Source of the DNA: DASXVX01 sp036504075
Lineage (GTDB): Bacteria > Bacillota > Sulfobacillia > Symbiobacteriales > Symbiobacteriaceae
Reading direction: 5' to 3'
Assembly: GCA_036504075.1 (NCBI GenBank)
Contig: DASXVX010000041.1
Location: forward strand, 31,770-95,769
Length of the DNA: 64,000 nt
The notes under the pieces were generated by a model that did not search any database, was not told where the DNA came from, and saw only the letters and a program-made list of their open reading frames with translations. The translations under genes and the position numbers were made by a program. Below are positions 25,102-37,500 of this stretch, piece after piece. Position 1 is the stretch's first letter. Each line of letters begins with the position of its first letter.

Positions 25102-28092
25102 ATGTTGCTAAATCAAACGATCGGAACTGTTACCTTCCTCACCGCTGAGACCGCAGACAACGGCACCCTATCGGAACAGGATTCTGGTGTTCTGGCGGAA
25201 GCAGTGGCCTACTGCGATTCGCTGCTGACCAGTGGTGTTGAGCAGAATGGCGGTAGGGTTCTGGGGAAGTACAATGAAGGCGGCACAACGGTGGCCATGT
25301 TTGTCGGAGCCGGCGGCGCTCTGGCGGCGGCGGTCTCCATTCAGTCGGCTATTCTCGCCGGCCCTGTTCACCTGCGGTTCCGGATGGCACTGCACACAGG
25401 CGATGTCGGGCAGCACGACACCGCTGTCCATAGTGCAGCGCTAAATCGTTGCCTCTCTCTGCTCCGGGCGGCACACGGCGGGCAGATCCTGCTCTCCCTG
25501 GTCACTGTGGAGCTGGTTCGAGACTCCCTACCCCCGGGCGTCGGTCTGCGCGCGTTGGGCCGGTACCGCCTGCAGGATCTGGCCCGTCGTGAAGAGATTT
25601 TTCAACTCGTGCATCCCAATCTGCCCGCAAATTTCCTGCCGCTCCGATCATTGGATCTCCTTCCCAATAACCTGCCTGTGCAACTGGCCAGCTTTGTTGG
25701 GCGTGAACGCGAGATGGCCGACTTGAAACGGCTGCTGGACAAGGCGCGCCTGGTGACTCTCACCGGAACAGGGGGTTGCGGAAAGACAAGGCTCTCACTC
25801 CAGGTGGCGGGAGACGTATCGGGGGACTACTTGGATGGCGTCTGGCTGGTGGAATTGGCTGCGATTATGGACCCAGCCCGGGTGGAGCATGCGGTGGCTT
25901 CTGTCCTGGGGGTGCGGGAGGAAAGCGGACGGTCGCCATTGGCAGCGCTTACAGACCACCTGCGGGCCAAGCACCTCCTTTTGGTGTTGGATAACTGTGA
26001 GCACTTGATCGGCGCTTGTGCACTCCTGGCGGATACGCTGCTGCGGGAATGTCCCGGTCTGCGGATACTGGCTACCAGCCGTGAGGCCCTGCGGATTGAC
26101 GGGGAGGTGGTCTGGCGAGTGCCGGGGCTCTCCCTTCCCTCGCTGAAGCCTCTCACATCGGTGGCAGACCTGATGAAATACGAAGGGGTCTGCCTCTTCT
26201 TGGAGCGGGCAAAGACCGCGGATCCCACATTTTCGCTTGACCCTCGTAATGCGGCGGCGGTGGTGCAAGTGTGTCACCGATTGGACGGCATGCCCCTGGC
26301 CCTTGAGTTGGCAGCAGCGCGGCTGAACGTGCTGTCAGTCGAGACCATCGCCCAGCGGCTGGACGATCGTTTTCGGCTGCTGACCGGTGGCAGTCGCACT
26401 GCCATCCCCCGTCATCAAAGGTTGAGCGCGGCCGTGGACTGGAGTTACGAGCTTCTCGCAGAGCCGGAGCGCACCATGTGGCACCGGCTCTCCGTCTTTG
26501 CCGGGAGTTTTTCCCTGGCTGCAGTGGAGGCGATCTGCTCCGAGGATCACACGCCGTCTGCTGACCTTCTGGAGCTGATGTTTGCGTTGGTCAACAAGTC
26601 GCTGGTGATGGTGGACGAATCACACGGAGAAGTCCGCTACCGGCTCCTGGAGACGATTCGCCAATACGGTGAGGACAGGCTGATGGAGTCCGGGGAGGAA
26701 GTCCACTGGCGGCAGCAGCACCTGCACTGGTATCTTGCCCTGGCAGAACGGACCCAACAAGAACTGGGCGGTCCGGGGCAGTCGGCCGCTCTGGAACAGT
26801 TGGAGCAGGAGCACGACAACCTGGCCGCAGCGATGCGCTGGGCGGTCGAGAGCGGGGAGGCGGAGATGGGGTTGCGCCTGGCCATGGCGCTTTTTCGCTT
26901 CTGGTCGGTGCGCGGTCATGTGAGTGAGGGCCGTCGCTGGCTGGCCCAAATGCTCAGCGGGGCACCTGCCCGCACGGCACCGAGGGTGCAAGCCTTGATC
27001 CGGGCAGGTTCGCTGGCGTGGGAACAAGGGGACTACGATGAGGCGGGAGCCTTATGCCAGGAAGCTCTGGGTATTGCCAGGGAGTTGGGTGACGAGAGGG
27101 TCTCCGCCGAAATGCTAGACACGTTAGGCGCGGTCGCGCTTGAACAGGGCGATACCGAGCGGGCTCTGGCCTTGTTCGAGGAGAGTCAGACGCGTTGGCG
27201 GGACCTGGACGACCAGGGCAGCCTTGCCAGTACGCTTAACAACCTGGCCACGCTGCTGGGGCGACAGGGCGAGTATAGCCGGGCAGTCACGCTGTTCGAT
27301 GAGGCGCTGTCACTCGGCCTGAGGTTGGGCGACCGGCAGCAGGTGGCCTGGGTACTTAACAACCTCGGATTCATGTTGATCGATCGGGATGATCACGAGC
27401 GAGCACGCGCCCTTCTTGAGGAGGCGCTGACCATCAGCCGGCAGCTGGGGGACAAACGCGGTGTGGCAAGATCACTGCAGGGTCGCGGTACCCTGGCCGG
27501 ACTGCAAGGTGACTTCACGGAAGCCACGGCTCTCTTGCAGGAAGGTCTGTCACTGGACTGGGGACTGATGAACAAGCGTGCCATGGTTACGGCCATTGAG
27601 AGTCTGGCAAGGTTCTCCGGAGCGCAGGGACAGATGGAGCAAGCGGCACGGTTGTTCGGTACAGCGGATCACGTGCGGGACCGTATGGGACTGAAGGAAT
27701 TGCCGGTGTCTCTCCGGCGGCGAGCGGATCAGATTGAAGCGCTGAACACGGTGCGCTCCGCCCTGGGGCAGGCTGTTTTCGCCAAGATATACGCGGAAGG
27801 GCATGCCATGACCTTGGAACAGGTCATTCAGTATGCGTTGCAGACCCCAACTCCTTCGGACCGCTCCCCAGACGGTGACCCTGGCAACGGCGGAGTGCTG
27901 TCGGCCAGGGAACTGGAGATCGCACGGCTGGTGGCCAGGGGTTTCACGGCCCGGGAGATTGCCCGGCAGTTGCATCTCAGTCACCACACGGTGAAGAAAC
28001 ATGAGGAAAATGTCCGTTCCAAGCTGAATGTGCCGAACAAGGCTGGGATGGCGGCCTGGGTCGCACGCAACGATTTGGCCCGCGGCTCCTGA
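25102..28092 (+). CDS. Large multidomain regulator: degenerate cyclase, NB-ARC ATPase, TPR, LuxR HTH
   Basis: A 996-residue transcription regulator of the AfsR/LAL type. Order: residues 1-165 resemble a nucleotide cyclase domain but the metal-binding Asp segments are replaced (LTAETADNG for the usual FTDIEGST, KYNEGGTT for the usual VGDG), so it is probably a non-catalytic sensor. An NB-ARC ATPase follows with Walker A GTGGCGKT at 222-229 and Walker B-like LLLVLDNCEH. Residues about 550-900 carry TPR repeats (DYDEAGALCQEALGIARELG and similar). LSARELEIARLVARGFTA at 933 starts a LuxR-type helix-turn-helix. AAGGGAG precedes the ATG at 25102. A terminator closes it, and the RHS genes lie directly downstream on the same strand, so it may control them. 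Confidence 0.9.
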   Translation: MLLNQTIGTVTFLTAETADNGTLSEQDSGVLAEAVAYCDSLLTSGVEQNGGRVLGKYNEGGTTVAMFVGAGGALAAAVSIQSAILAGPVHLRFRMALHTGDVGQHDTAVHSAALNRCLSLLRAAHGGQILLSLVTVELVRDSLPPGVGLRALGRYRLQDLARREEIFQLVHPNLPANFLPLRSLDLLPNNLPVQLASFVGREREMADLKRLLDKARLVTLTGTGGCGKTRLSLQVAGDVSGDYLDGVWLVELAAIMDPARVEHAVASVLGVREESGRSPLAALTDHLRAKHLLLVLDNCEHLIGACALLADTLLRECPGLRILATSREALRIDGEVVWRVPGLSLPSLKPLTSVADLMKYEGVCLFLERAKTADPTFSLDPRNAAAVVQVCHRLDGMPLALELAAARLNVLSVETIAQRLDDRFRLLTGGSRTAIPRHQRLSAAVDWSYELLAEPERTMWHRLSVFAGSFSLAAVEAICSEDHTPSADLLELMFALVNKSLVMVDESHGEVRYRLLETIRQYGEDRLMESGEEVHWRQQHLHWYLALAERTQQELGGPGQSAALEQLEQEHDNLAAAMRWAVESGEAEMGLRLAMALFRFWSVRGHVSEGRRWLAQMLSGAPARTAPRVQALIRAGSLAWEQGDYDEAGALCQEALGIARELGDERVSAEMLDTLGAVALEQGDTERALALFEESQTRWRDLDDQGSLASTLNNLATLLGRQGEYSRAVTLFDEALSLGLRLGDRQQVAWVLNNLGFMLIDRDDHERARALLEEALTISRQLGDKRGVARSLQGRGTLAGLQGDFTEATALLQEGLSLDWGLMNKRAMVTAIESLARFSGAQGQMEQAARLFGTADHVRDRMGLKELPVSLRRRADQIEALNTVRSALGQAVFAKIYAEGHAMTLEQVIQYALQTPTPSDRSPDGDPGNGGVLSARELEIARLVARGFTAREIARQLHLSHHTVKKHEENVRSKLNVPNKAGMAAWVARNDLARGS

Positions 28093-28141
28093 CGATAACG
28101 CTCCGCCTGGCCTCTGCAAGGGAATGGCTGTAATAGTGCGT

Positions 28142-28182
28142 CGAGCGGGCTACGTCAAAGGACGTAGCCCGCTCGGTTTTGT
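28142..28182 (+). terminator. Rho-independent terminator after the regulator
   Basis: Perfect 15-base stem CGAGCGGGCTACGTC / GACGTAGCCCGCTCG, AAAG loop, then GTTTTG. The 140 bases that follow contain TAGAAT at about 28224 as a possible -10 for the RHS genes but no clear -35. Confidence 0.88.
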
Positions 28183-28323
28183 GAATACGATTTTTGACTA
28201 ATGCCGCGCAAGCATGTGACCACGGTAGAATTATCGCAATACCGAACACCATGCACACGTACCAATCGGGTTCGGCAATGGCCTATGAGCGACAGTTGGT
28301 AGGCGCAGAAGGGGTTGGAAGCA

Positions 28324-31300
28324 ATGCAGAGATGGAGTAGGCTTGTGGCGGCTACCGTAGTGCTGGTCGCGGTGATCGGGATGGCATTCCGATATGATGC
28401 CTTCGCAGCATCCGGGAAACCAGACGCGACCGCCAGGCTCCAGGAACTGGAGGAGAGGCGGGCCCAGGAAGAGTTCAACTTCCAGATGGGGCTGGGACTC
28501 TCCCTGGAGCTTCGCAACGGTTATGTCGAGTTGGCGGCGGCTTTCCCGGACCTGCCCGAAATGGTTGCCTGGTCCGAGTACCGGCTGGCAGAATCCGACT
28601 ACTCCACCGATCAGTTTGCCAAGGCCCTGGAGCGGTTGGGCGAGGTGGCACGAAGCTATCCGGGTACTGCTGTGGCGTTGGAGGCGCAACTGCTCGCTGC
28701 TGAGATCTTGGACAGCCCGTATAACCCGAGCCGGGATCCCGAAGCGGCCGAGGCCACTCTGGCCCAGGCCGAACGGGAAAATCCCGGCAATGCCCGCGCA
28801 AAGGTGGCTCACCTGGCACGTCAGGCGGTCAAACAGGTGGCGAAGCGTGAGTTCAAGGCAGCGGCTGACACCCTGGCCAACCAGCTGCAGGGTCAAGTGT
28901 TCCGGGCAAAGGGCCCCATGGAATCTCCCATCGACCGCACCATTCGCGGCAAGCATGATGAGGAGCTGAGCCGGGCGTACCGCCAGCTCGCCTTCGCACG
29001 GGCCGGCCAGGGTGATTACACCGGCGCGTACGCGACGCTGGGCGCTGTGATTGGGGACTACAAGGTGAACGGGGAAAATCCTTACAACTACTTTACCTTT
29101 ACGACCACCCTTCAGGATCTGGAATACCAGCAGGCGCTGGCGCTTGCCGCCCAGGGCGACAAAGCGGCAGCCGTTGCCGAACTGAAGGCGTTTGCGGCCA
29201 GGTATCCGGACAGTCACCTGTCCCTCCGGGCGCAAGCACGTATTCAGGAGTTGGACCCCCAGCCGGTTGTTCAGCCCACGGCAGTTCCGGGTAACCTGGG
29301 AACTCGGGGCGCGCAGCCGACCGGCACGGCCTGTGTCTGTGGTCCTGCGGCTCTTCAGGCGGCGCTCTCCAGACTGGGGCACGAGGTGGAGATTGACACC
29401 CTGGTGAAGGACGCCGGGACCAGCACAGAAGGCACGACCATGGCGGGACTTCTGGCGGCCGCCCGAGTGCAGGGTGTGCAGGCCTACGGTCTGCACCTGC
29501 CCAAGTCCCAGCTTTCCAATGTCCGGCTGCCGGCCGTGGTCCTCTGGTACGACCACTTTGTGACGGTTACGGCCGTCTCGGGAAACGAGATTACCTATTA
29601 TGACCCGCTGGTCGGCCGGATGACCAAGTCGACGTCCGAGTTTCATGCGTTGTGGGACGGCAACCTGATCGTCTTTGCGGACACGGAGGCAAATGCGCTC
29701 CAAAGCGTAGCGGGAGCCCGTGTGCTATCGCAGGAAGAACTCGCCAGGCTGCGGGGGCGGTACCTGTGCGGCAACGCCGGGGGCAGGGACACTCCCGGCT
29801 GCGACGGCCCCTGCGACAACGACTACGAGGGCTCGGATCCCCAGTCGGACGGCGACATGGACGGAGCGAACGACGATGTCAACCGGATCACCGGGAACGA
29901 CAACCTGGAATTGCCGGACCTGACCATGCCCGGAACTGACTTCGGCCCGCTGGACTTCCGGCCCAGTTTTAACTCGCAGGCGGCGACCACCGACAGCTTC
30001 ATGGGACCCGGCTGGAGCCCGCCCTACTCCGATTCCATCGTCAACCTCAGCGGGAACAGGCAGTGGGTGCAGAGCAATGGCACTCGCCTGACCTATACCT
30101 TGAACGTGGACGGCACCTACACCGCCCCGCCGGGGAACTTCGACAAAATGACGGTCCATGGGGACAACACGATCACGGTTGTGCGCAAGAACCTGGACAA
30201 GCTGCAGTTCGATGCCAACGGCCGGTTGAGCAGCTGGGTGGATCGCAACGACCGGGGTGTTACCGTCACGCGGGATTCGCAGGCACGCATCAGCCAGTTG
30301 ACGAACAGCAGCGGCCAGAACGTCACCTTATCGTACGGGGGGAACGGCAAGCTGTCGACTGTCCAGGACGCGATCGGTCAGCGGACACTGCTAGGTTACG
30401 ATGGTTCCAGTCGGTTGACAGTGGTCAGTTTTCCTGACAGCCGGACCATGCAGTTCGGGTACAACAGTGCGGGCCGGTTGACCACGCTTACGGATAGCCG
30501 GGGGAATGTGACCACATTTGAATATGGAATGGTGGCACTTCATGACACCTATGGTCAGCTCTCGGGCAAGGTGAACGCCTCGGGGCAGCGGCGCTCCTTT
30601 GGCGACAACAGCCTGAGCAGTACCCGCATTACGGATTACCAGGGCAACGCCTACGTCTACTATTGGGACGACCAGCGGCGGGTTAGCACGGCTATCGATC
30701 CGCTGGGCTATGGCTCCTACTATGCGTATACGGGGGACAGCAAGGTCAGCGTGGCAACCGATGCGCTGGGCAACAGGACCCAGTACGCCTACGATGCCCG
30801 GGGCAACGTGACCTCGGTGACGGATCCGCTCGGGAACAAGACGTTCTACACGTACAACAGCCTGGGCCTGGTCAGCAGTGTGACCACGCCCGCCGGCCGC
30901 ACGACGACGTACGTGTATGACGCCAAGGGAAATCTGCTGACCATCACCAATCCGCTGAACGATACCATGACCTACACCTACGACGCACAGGGGCATGTGA
31001 CCAGCGTGACCACCTTTGCCGGCGCCGTGACGACATACGGCTATGACGGCCATGGTTGGCTGCTGTCGGAGACCGATCCCCTCAACAATACCACCACGTA
31101 TGAGTACGACGGTCTTGGCCGGCGGGTCGCCGTCATCGACGCCATGGGGAACCGGACGACCTACACGTACAACACGTACGGTCTTGTGACCCAGATTCGC
31201 TATCCGGACCTCACCACAGAGAGCATGGGCTACGACGGGCGCCGGCTGATTGCCAAGACGGATCGTCGCGGGAACACGACCAGCTTTGCCCATGATGCTC

Positions 31301-31584
31301 TGGGGCACCTGATCCAGGTAACCGACCCCACCGGCGCCGTCACCCGCTTTGGCTATGACGCCAGTGGCCGCCAGACCTCGGTTACCGATGCCCTCGGGAA
31401 TATCACCTCCAGGACCTACAACACGAAGGGGCGTCTGACGCAGGTCGTCTATCCCGGTGGCCAGACGGAGCGGTACACCTACGACGCCCTTGATCGTGTG
31501 ATCAGCAAAGTGGACCCGGCCGGCACTACGACTACCTACACCTACGACGCGGCCGGCCGATTGGTCCGGACCCAGCGCCAGTAA
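28324..31584 (+). CDS. Exported protein with C39-like peptidase domain and YD repeats
   Basis: A 1086-residue protein, first gene of a two-gene YD-repeat locus. Order: signal peptide (about 1-30, LVAATVVLVAVIGMAF), a TPR-like helical region (about 40-310), a C39-type papain-like peptidase domain with Cys339 in VCGPAALQAAL, His411 in WYDHFVTVTAV and Asp427 in TYYDPLVG, an acidic Asp-rich linker (about 490-525), a beta region, then about 15 YD repeats (for example YTYNSLGLVSS, YVYDAKGNLLT). It stops within the YD repeats without the RHS core. ATG 28324 is used; GAAGGGG sits 10 bases before. The next gene begins 14 bases later with its own AAAGGAGG, so the two are co-translated. The peptidase may process its partner. 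Confidence 0.85.
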   Translation: MQRWSRLVAATVVLVAVIGMAFRYDAFAASGKPDATARLQELEERRAQEEFNFQMGLGLSLELRNGYVELAAAFPDLPEMVAWSEYRLAESDYSTDQFAKALERLGEVARSYPGTAVALEAQLLAAEILDSPYNPSRDPEAAEATLAQAERENPGNARAKVAHLARQAVKQVAKREFKAAADTLANQLQGQVFRAKGPMESPIDRTIRGKHDEELSRAYRQLAFARAGQGDYTGAYATLGAVIGDYKVNGENPYNYFTFTTTLQDLEYQQALALAAQGDKAAAVAELKAFAARYPDSHLSLRAQARIQELDPQPVVQPTAVPGNLGTRGAQPTGTACVCGPAALQAALSRLGHEVEIDTLVKDAGTSTEGTTMAGLLAAARVQGVQAYGLHLPKSQLSNVRLPAVVLWYDHFVTVTAVSGNEITYYDPLVGRMTKSTSEFHALWDGNLIVFADTEANALQSVAGARVLSQEELARLRGRYLCGNAGGRDTPGCDGPCDNDYEGSDPQSDGDMDGANDDVNRITGNDNLELPDLTMPGTDFGPLDFRPSFNSQAATTDSFMGPGWSPPYSDSIVNLSGNRQWVQSNGTRLTYTLNVDGTYTAPPGNFDKMTVHGDNTITVVRKNLDKLQFDANGRLSSWVDRNDRGVTVTRDSQARISQLTNSSGQNVTLSYGGNGKLSTVQDAIGQRTLLGYDGSSRLTVVSFPDSRTMQFGYNSAGRLTTLTDSRGNVTTFEYGMVALHDTYGQLSGKVNASGQRRSFGDNSLSSTRITDYQGNAYVYYWDDQRRVSTAIDPLGYGSYYAYTGDSKVSVATDALGNRTQYAYDARGNVTSVTDPLGNKTFYTYNSLGLVSSVTTPAGRTTTYVYDAKGNLLTITNPLNDTMTYTYDAQGHVTSVTTFAGAVTTYGYDGHGWLLSETDPLNNTTTYEYDGLGRRVAVIDAMGNRTTYTYNTYGLVTQIRYPDLTTESMGYDGRRLIAKTDRRGNTTSFAHDALGHLIQVTDPTGAVTRFGYDASGRQTSVTDALGNITSRTYNTKGRLTQVVYPGGQTERYTYDALDRVISKVDPAGTTTTYTYDAAGRLVRTQRQ

Positions 31585-31598
31585 AGGAGGCGTAATTC

Positions 31599-34500
31599 AT
31601 GCAGAAGAATGCGTTCAAGCGACTGCTCTCGCTCATTGCGGTCATGGTTCTCGTTTGGAACAGCCTGCCCGGAGGATTGTGGCAAGCTGAGACTGCCCTC
31701 GCAGCCGACGGAACCTCCATGGCCTCAGCATATCCGTTTACGCCTCCCGGACCGTTGGTCAGCAGCATTACCAGTCTGGGATACACCTGGTACTCGGTCA
31801 ACCTGGCGGCGAACCGAACCTTTGTCATATCGGCTACCTACAAGACACGCATTGACTTGTATAACGCCGGGAACACCCAGGTGGCCTCCTGCTACTACTC
31901 ATGGGACTACCCGTGCCGCTATGCCCCGACCACGGCGGGGACGTATTACATCAAGGTATCGGGCACGGCCTATACCAGCACGACCCTGACCTCGGAGGAC
32001 GGGTCAAGCTTTGCCAGCGCCTATGTGGAGGGCAACATGGTCGGCCGGACGATTCCGGCTAACGACAGCGCCCTATACAAGGTGGAGATGGAAGCCGGGC
32101 AGCCCTACGTGTTGGATGCGACCGGGCCGGCTGCCGCGGCAGGCTTTACGGTGTACAACAGTGGGCAGACACAGGTGGCCAGCGGCACCGCTGCGACGCT
32201 GAATTTCACGCCGGGCGCCTCGGGAACGTACTACGTGCGGCTGAACACGGGCGCCAGCAGTGGCAGCTACGTGCTGAACGCAGCCGCAGCGCACACCCCT
32301 CCGGGGCCGCAGACCAATACCTTCTCCAGCTACGGCAGCCTGTGGTACCGGCTGGATCTGGCGGCAAGCCGGACGATCATCGTCTCAGCCACCAACAAGA
32401 CGAAGATCGAGTTCTATAACGGCGCGGGTACCCAGGCGGTAAGCTGCTACTACTCCTGGGAATTCCCCTGCCTCTATGCGCCGACCACGGCCGGGGCCTA
32501 CTATGTAAAAGTCTCCGGGACGGCCAATAGCAGCACGACACTGACCTCGGAGGACGGGGCGAGCTTTGCCACCGCCTATGTGGAGGGCAACTTCACCAGC
32601 CGGAAGATCCCGGCGAACGCCAGCGCCCTGTACAAGGTAGAGATGGAAGCCGGGCAGCCCTACGTGTTGGATGCGACCGGGCCGGCCGCGGCGGCAGGCT
32701 TTACGGTGTATGACAGTGCGCAGACGCAAGTGGCCAGTGGCACCGCTCCGACGCTGAACTTCACGCCGGGCGTCTCAGGAACGTACTACGTCCGGCTGAG
32801 CACCGGCGCCAGCGGTGGCAGCTACGTGCTGAACGCAGCCGCGGTGCACACGCCCCCGGGGCCGCAGACCAATACCTTCTCCAGCTACGGCAACCTGTGG
32901 TACCGGCTGGATCTGGCGGCAAGCCGGACGATTATCGTCTCAGCCACCAACAAGACGAAGATCGAGTTCTATAACGGCGCGGGTACCCAGGCGGTAAGCT
33001 GCTACTACTCCTGGGAATTCCCCTGCCTCTATGCGCCGACCACGGCCGGGGCCTACTATGTAAAGGTCTCGGGGACGGCGAGCAGCAGCACGACACTTAC
33101 CTCGGAGGACGGGGCGAGCTTTGCCACCGCCTATGTGGAGGGCAACTTCACCAGCCGGAAGATCCCGGCGAACGCCAGCGCCCTGTACAAGGTAGAGATG
33201 GAAGCCGGGCAGCCCTACGTGCTGGATGCAACCGGGCCTGGTGCGGCAGCAGGCTTTACGGTGTACGACGGCGTACAGACGCAAGTTGCCAGCGGCACCG
33301 GGGCGACGCTGAACTTCACGCCGAACGCCTCGGGAACGTACTACGTGCAGCTGAGCACGGGCGCCAGCAGTGGCAGCTACGTGCTGAACGCAGCCGTGGC
33401 GTACACGCCCCCGGGGCCACAGACCAGTACTTTCTCGAGCCACGGCAGCCTATGGTACCGGCTGGATCTGGCAGCAAGCCGGACGATCAAGGTCTCGGCC
33501 ACCAACAGGTCGAAGATCGAGTTCTATAACGGCGCGAATACCCAGCTGGTAAGCTGCTACTACTCGTGGGAATTCCCCTGCGTCTATGCGCCGGCCACGG
33601 CTGGAACCTACTATGTGAAGGTCTCCGGGACGGCGAGCAGCAGCACGACGCTGACCTCGGAGGACGGTGCGAGCTTTGTCACCGCCTATGTGGACGCCAA
33701 CTTCGCCGGCCGGGCGATTCCCGCCAACGACAGCGCCCTGTACAAGGTGGATCTGGAGGTCGGGCAGCCCTACGTGCTCGCGGCGACCGGGCCTGGCGCG
33801 GCTGCAGGTTTTACCGTGTACGACGGCGTACAGACGCAAGTTGCCAGCGGCACCGGGGCGACGCTGAACTTCACGCCGAGCGCCTCAGGGACGTACTACG
33901 TGCGGCTGAGCACGGGTGCCAGCAGCGGCAGCTACGTGCTGAACGCAGCCGTGGCGCATACGCCCCCGGGGCCACAGACCAATACCTTCTCCAGCCTTGG
34001 CAACGTGTGGTACCGGCTGGAACTGCCGGCCAGCCGGACGATCAAAGTCTCGGCCACCAACAAATCGCAGATCGAGTTCTATAACGGCGCGGGTACTCAG
34101 GTGGTACGCTGCTACTACTCGTGGGAATTCCCCTGCCTCTATTCGCCGACGACGGCTGGAACCTACTATGTGAAGGTCTCCGGGACGGCGAACAGCAGCA
34201 CGGTGCTGACCTCGGAGGACGGGGCGAGCTTTGCCACCGCCTATGTGGACGGCAACTTCGTCGGCCGGACGATTCCGGCGAACGACAGCGCCCTGTACAA
34301 ACTGGAGCTGGAGGCCGGGCAGCCCTACGTGCTGGCGGCGACCGGGCCGGGTGCAGTGGCAGGCTTTGCGGTGTACAACAGCGCGCAGACGCAAGTGGCC
34401 GGCGGCACCGGCGCGACGCTGAACTTCACGCCGGGCGCTTCAGGGACGTACTACGTGCGGCTGAACACGGGCGCCAGCAGCGGTAGCTATGTGCTGAACG

Positions 34501-37500
34501 CAGCCGTGGCGCATACGCCCCCGGGGCCACAGACCAATATCTTCTCCGGCCTTGGCAACGTGTGGTACCGGCTGGAGCTGCCGGCCAGCCGGACGATCAA
34601 GGTCTCGGCTACCAACAAGTCGCAGATCGAGTTCTATAACAGCGCGGGTACCCAGGTGGTCCGCTGCTACTACTCGTGGGAATTCCCCTGCCTCTATTCG
34701 CCGACCACGGCTGGAACCTACTATGTGAAGGTCTCCGGGACGGCGAACAGCAGCACGGTGCTGACCTCGGAGGACGGGGTGAGCTTTGCCACCGCCTATG
34801 TAGAGGGCAACTTCGTTGGCCGGACGATTCCGGCGAATGACAGCTCCCTGTATAAGGTGGAGATGGAGGAAGCGCAATCCTACGTGCTGGCGGCGACCGG
34901 GCCGGGCGCAGCTGCGGGCTTTACGGTGTACGACGGCGCACAGGCACAGGTGGCCGGTGGCACCGCTGCGACGCTGAACTTCACGCCGGGCGCCACAGGG
35001 ACGTACTACGTGCGGCTGAGCACGGGCGCCAGCAGTGGCAGCTACGTGCTGAACGCAGCCTTGGTGCATACGCCTCCCGGGCCGGAGACCAACACCTTCC
35101 CCAGCTACGGCAGCCTGTGGTACCGGCTGGACCTGCCGGCAAGCCGGACGACCGTCGTCTCAGCCACCAACAAGTCCCAGATGGAGTTCTATAACGGCGC
35201 GGGTACCCAAGCGGTACGCTGCTACTACTCGTGGGAATACCCCTGCGTCTATGCGCCGACTACGGCTGGAACCTACTATGTGAAGGTCTCGGGGACGGCA
35301 GGGGCCAGCACGAAGTTCACCTCAGAGGATGGGCTCAGTTTTGCCACGGCATACCACATGGCCTTCGGGAACGGTGTAGCCAGCAAATCGGCAAGCATCC
35401 CGGCCAATGGCAGCGCACTGTTCACCGTGGAACTGGCGAAGGGTGCTGTCACCCTGGCCGCCAGCGGCCCCGGCACTCCCGTCGGGCTGACTGTGTATGA
35501 CAGTGCACAGGCGCAGGTGGCAAGCGGGAGCGGCGCTTCCCTGACGTTTACAGCACCGGCCGGGGGCGTCTACTATGTGAGCCTGGGCGCCGGCACCAGC
35601 AACGGGAGCAATACGCTGACCGTAACGCAGCCCCACACTCCACCGGGGCCGGAAGCGAGATCGATCACCACGGCGGGCTACTCGTGGTACCAGGTGAATC
35701 TCACGGCGACGAACCGGACCTACACCTTCTCGGCCACGGGTGCCACCCGGGTTGACTTCTACAACAGCGCCGGTTCCTATCTGACCGGATGCAACTACTC
35801 GTCGATCTGCAATTACGTGCCGACCGCGGCCGGCACCTACTACGTGAAGGTATCGGGAGCGGCCACCGCCGGGACCACGCTGACCTCCCAGGATGGGGCA
35901 AGCTTTGCCGGCGCCTACGTGGATGGCATCAGCGTGGCCAAGACCATACCGGGCAGTGACAGCGGCCTGTACAGCATGCAGCTGCTGGCAGGCAAGTCGT
36001 ACCTCCTGGAAGCCAGCGGTGCGAGCACTCCCGCCGGGCTGACTGTGTACAACAGCGCACAGTCCCAGGTAGCAAGCGGGACAGGGACCACCCTGACCTA
36101 TACGCCTGCGGCCGGCGGCACGTACTACGTGCGGCTGAGCGCCGGCACAACCACCGGCAGCTACACGCTGAAGGTCTCCGAGCTGTATACGGCGCCGGGA
36201 CCCCAGACCAGCAGCATCTCCAGCCAGGGGTACACGTGGTACCGCACGAACCTGTCTGCCAACAGCCGGACCTTCCGCCTGACGGCCACCGGCGCCACCA
36301 AGATCGAGTTCTATGACGGTTCGGGCACCTACCTGACCGGCTGTTCGTCCGACAACTGCGGCTACCTGCCTGCTACGTCCGCGACGGACTACGTGAAAGT
36401 ATCCGGGACGCCGAATGCCGCAAGCACCTTGACCTCCCAGGATGGCTCGTCCTCGGCCAGCGCCTACGCCCTCACCTTCGTCGGGGGTGTTGCCAGCCAG
36501 ACGAACAATGCGCCCGCCCGCGACGCGCTATGGTACGCAGCCACCTTGCGTAGTGGTCGTACTTACTCGCTGTCCTCTTCCGGAGCGAGCACGCCCGCGG
36601 GAATCGCCGTGTATAGCCCTTCCAACCTGAAGAAGAGCCTGGCATCAACCACCGCCACCACGCTCAGCTTCACGCCGCCGGCGGACGGAACCTACTACGT
36701 CAAACTCAGCAGCGGCACCACAGCGGGTTACTACACGCTGAACATCCAGGACCCCTTTGTCGCTGAACTGACCATGGTTCCCAACGCCAAGGTTTACGGC
36801 GTCGTCAGCGTGACAGGTACTGCCGTCAGCGTGACCGGCGCCTGGGAGCTGAGTTACGGCAGCGGGACCGCTCCCACCAGTTGGACGACGCTGAAGACGA
36901 GTTACACCGGGGTATCTGCCTCCGTGTTGTACCAGTGGGATACCTACACCCTGGCCAACGGGCTGTATACCCTCAAACTGGTGGCCTCCGGCCAGTCCGG
37001 GTTGAGCGAAACGGCCACGGTCACGGTGGAGGTAGCCAATAACCCCCTGCAACTGAGTGGACCCACTGCAGCCACGACCGCGACGCTGGACCTGGCCTGG
37101 CAGGTCAGCTCGACCACCGGCATGTCCCGGTTTGAGCTGTACAAGTCCACGTCCAGCGGTGCCGGGTTCGGCATGTACAGCAGCAACAAAGTGGCGGATA
37201 TCACGGACCTGAGCAAGCGCACGTATCAGGTCACGGGGTTGACGGCTGCCACAGCATACTATTTCAAGCTCCGCGCGGTCTACCTGGATGGCCATACGGA
37301 GGACTCCAACGAAGTGGCCGGTGCCACCAGGCCGGCGGCCGTGCCCCAGACGGGCGCCACGGTCGAGGTGACGACCTTCGTCTACGACGCAGATGGCAAC
37401 CGCATCCGGATGACGGACCCGAACGGAAACACCACCACTTATGAGTACAATGCGGTCAGCGAAGTGGTAGCCAGCAACCAGCCGGACGGTTCCCGCATCG

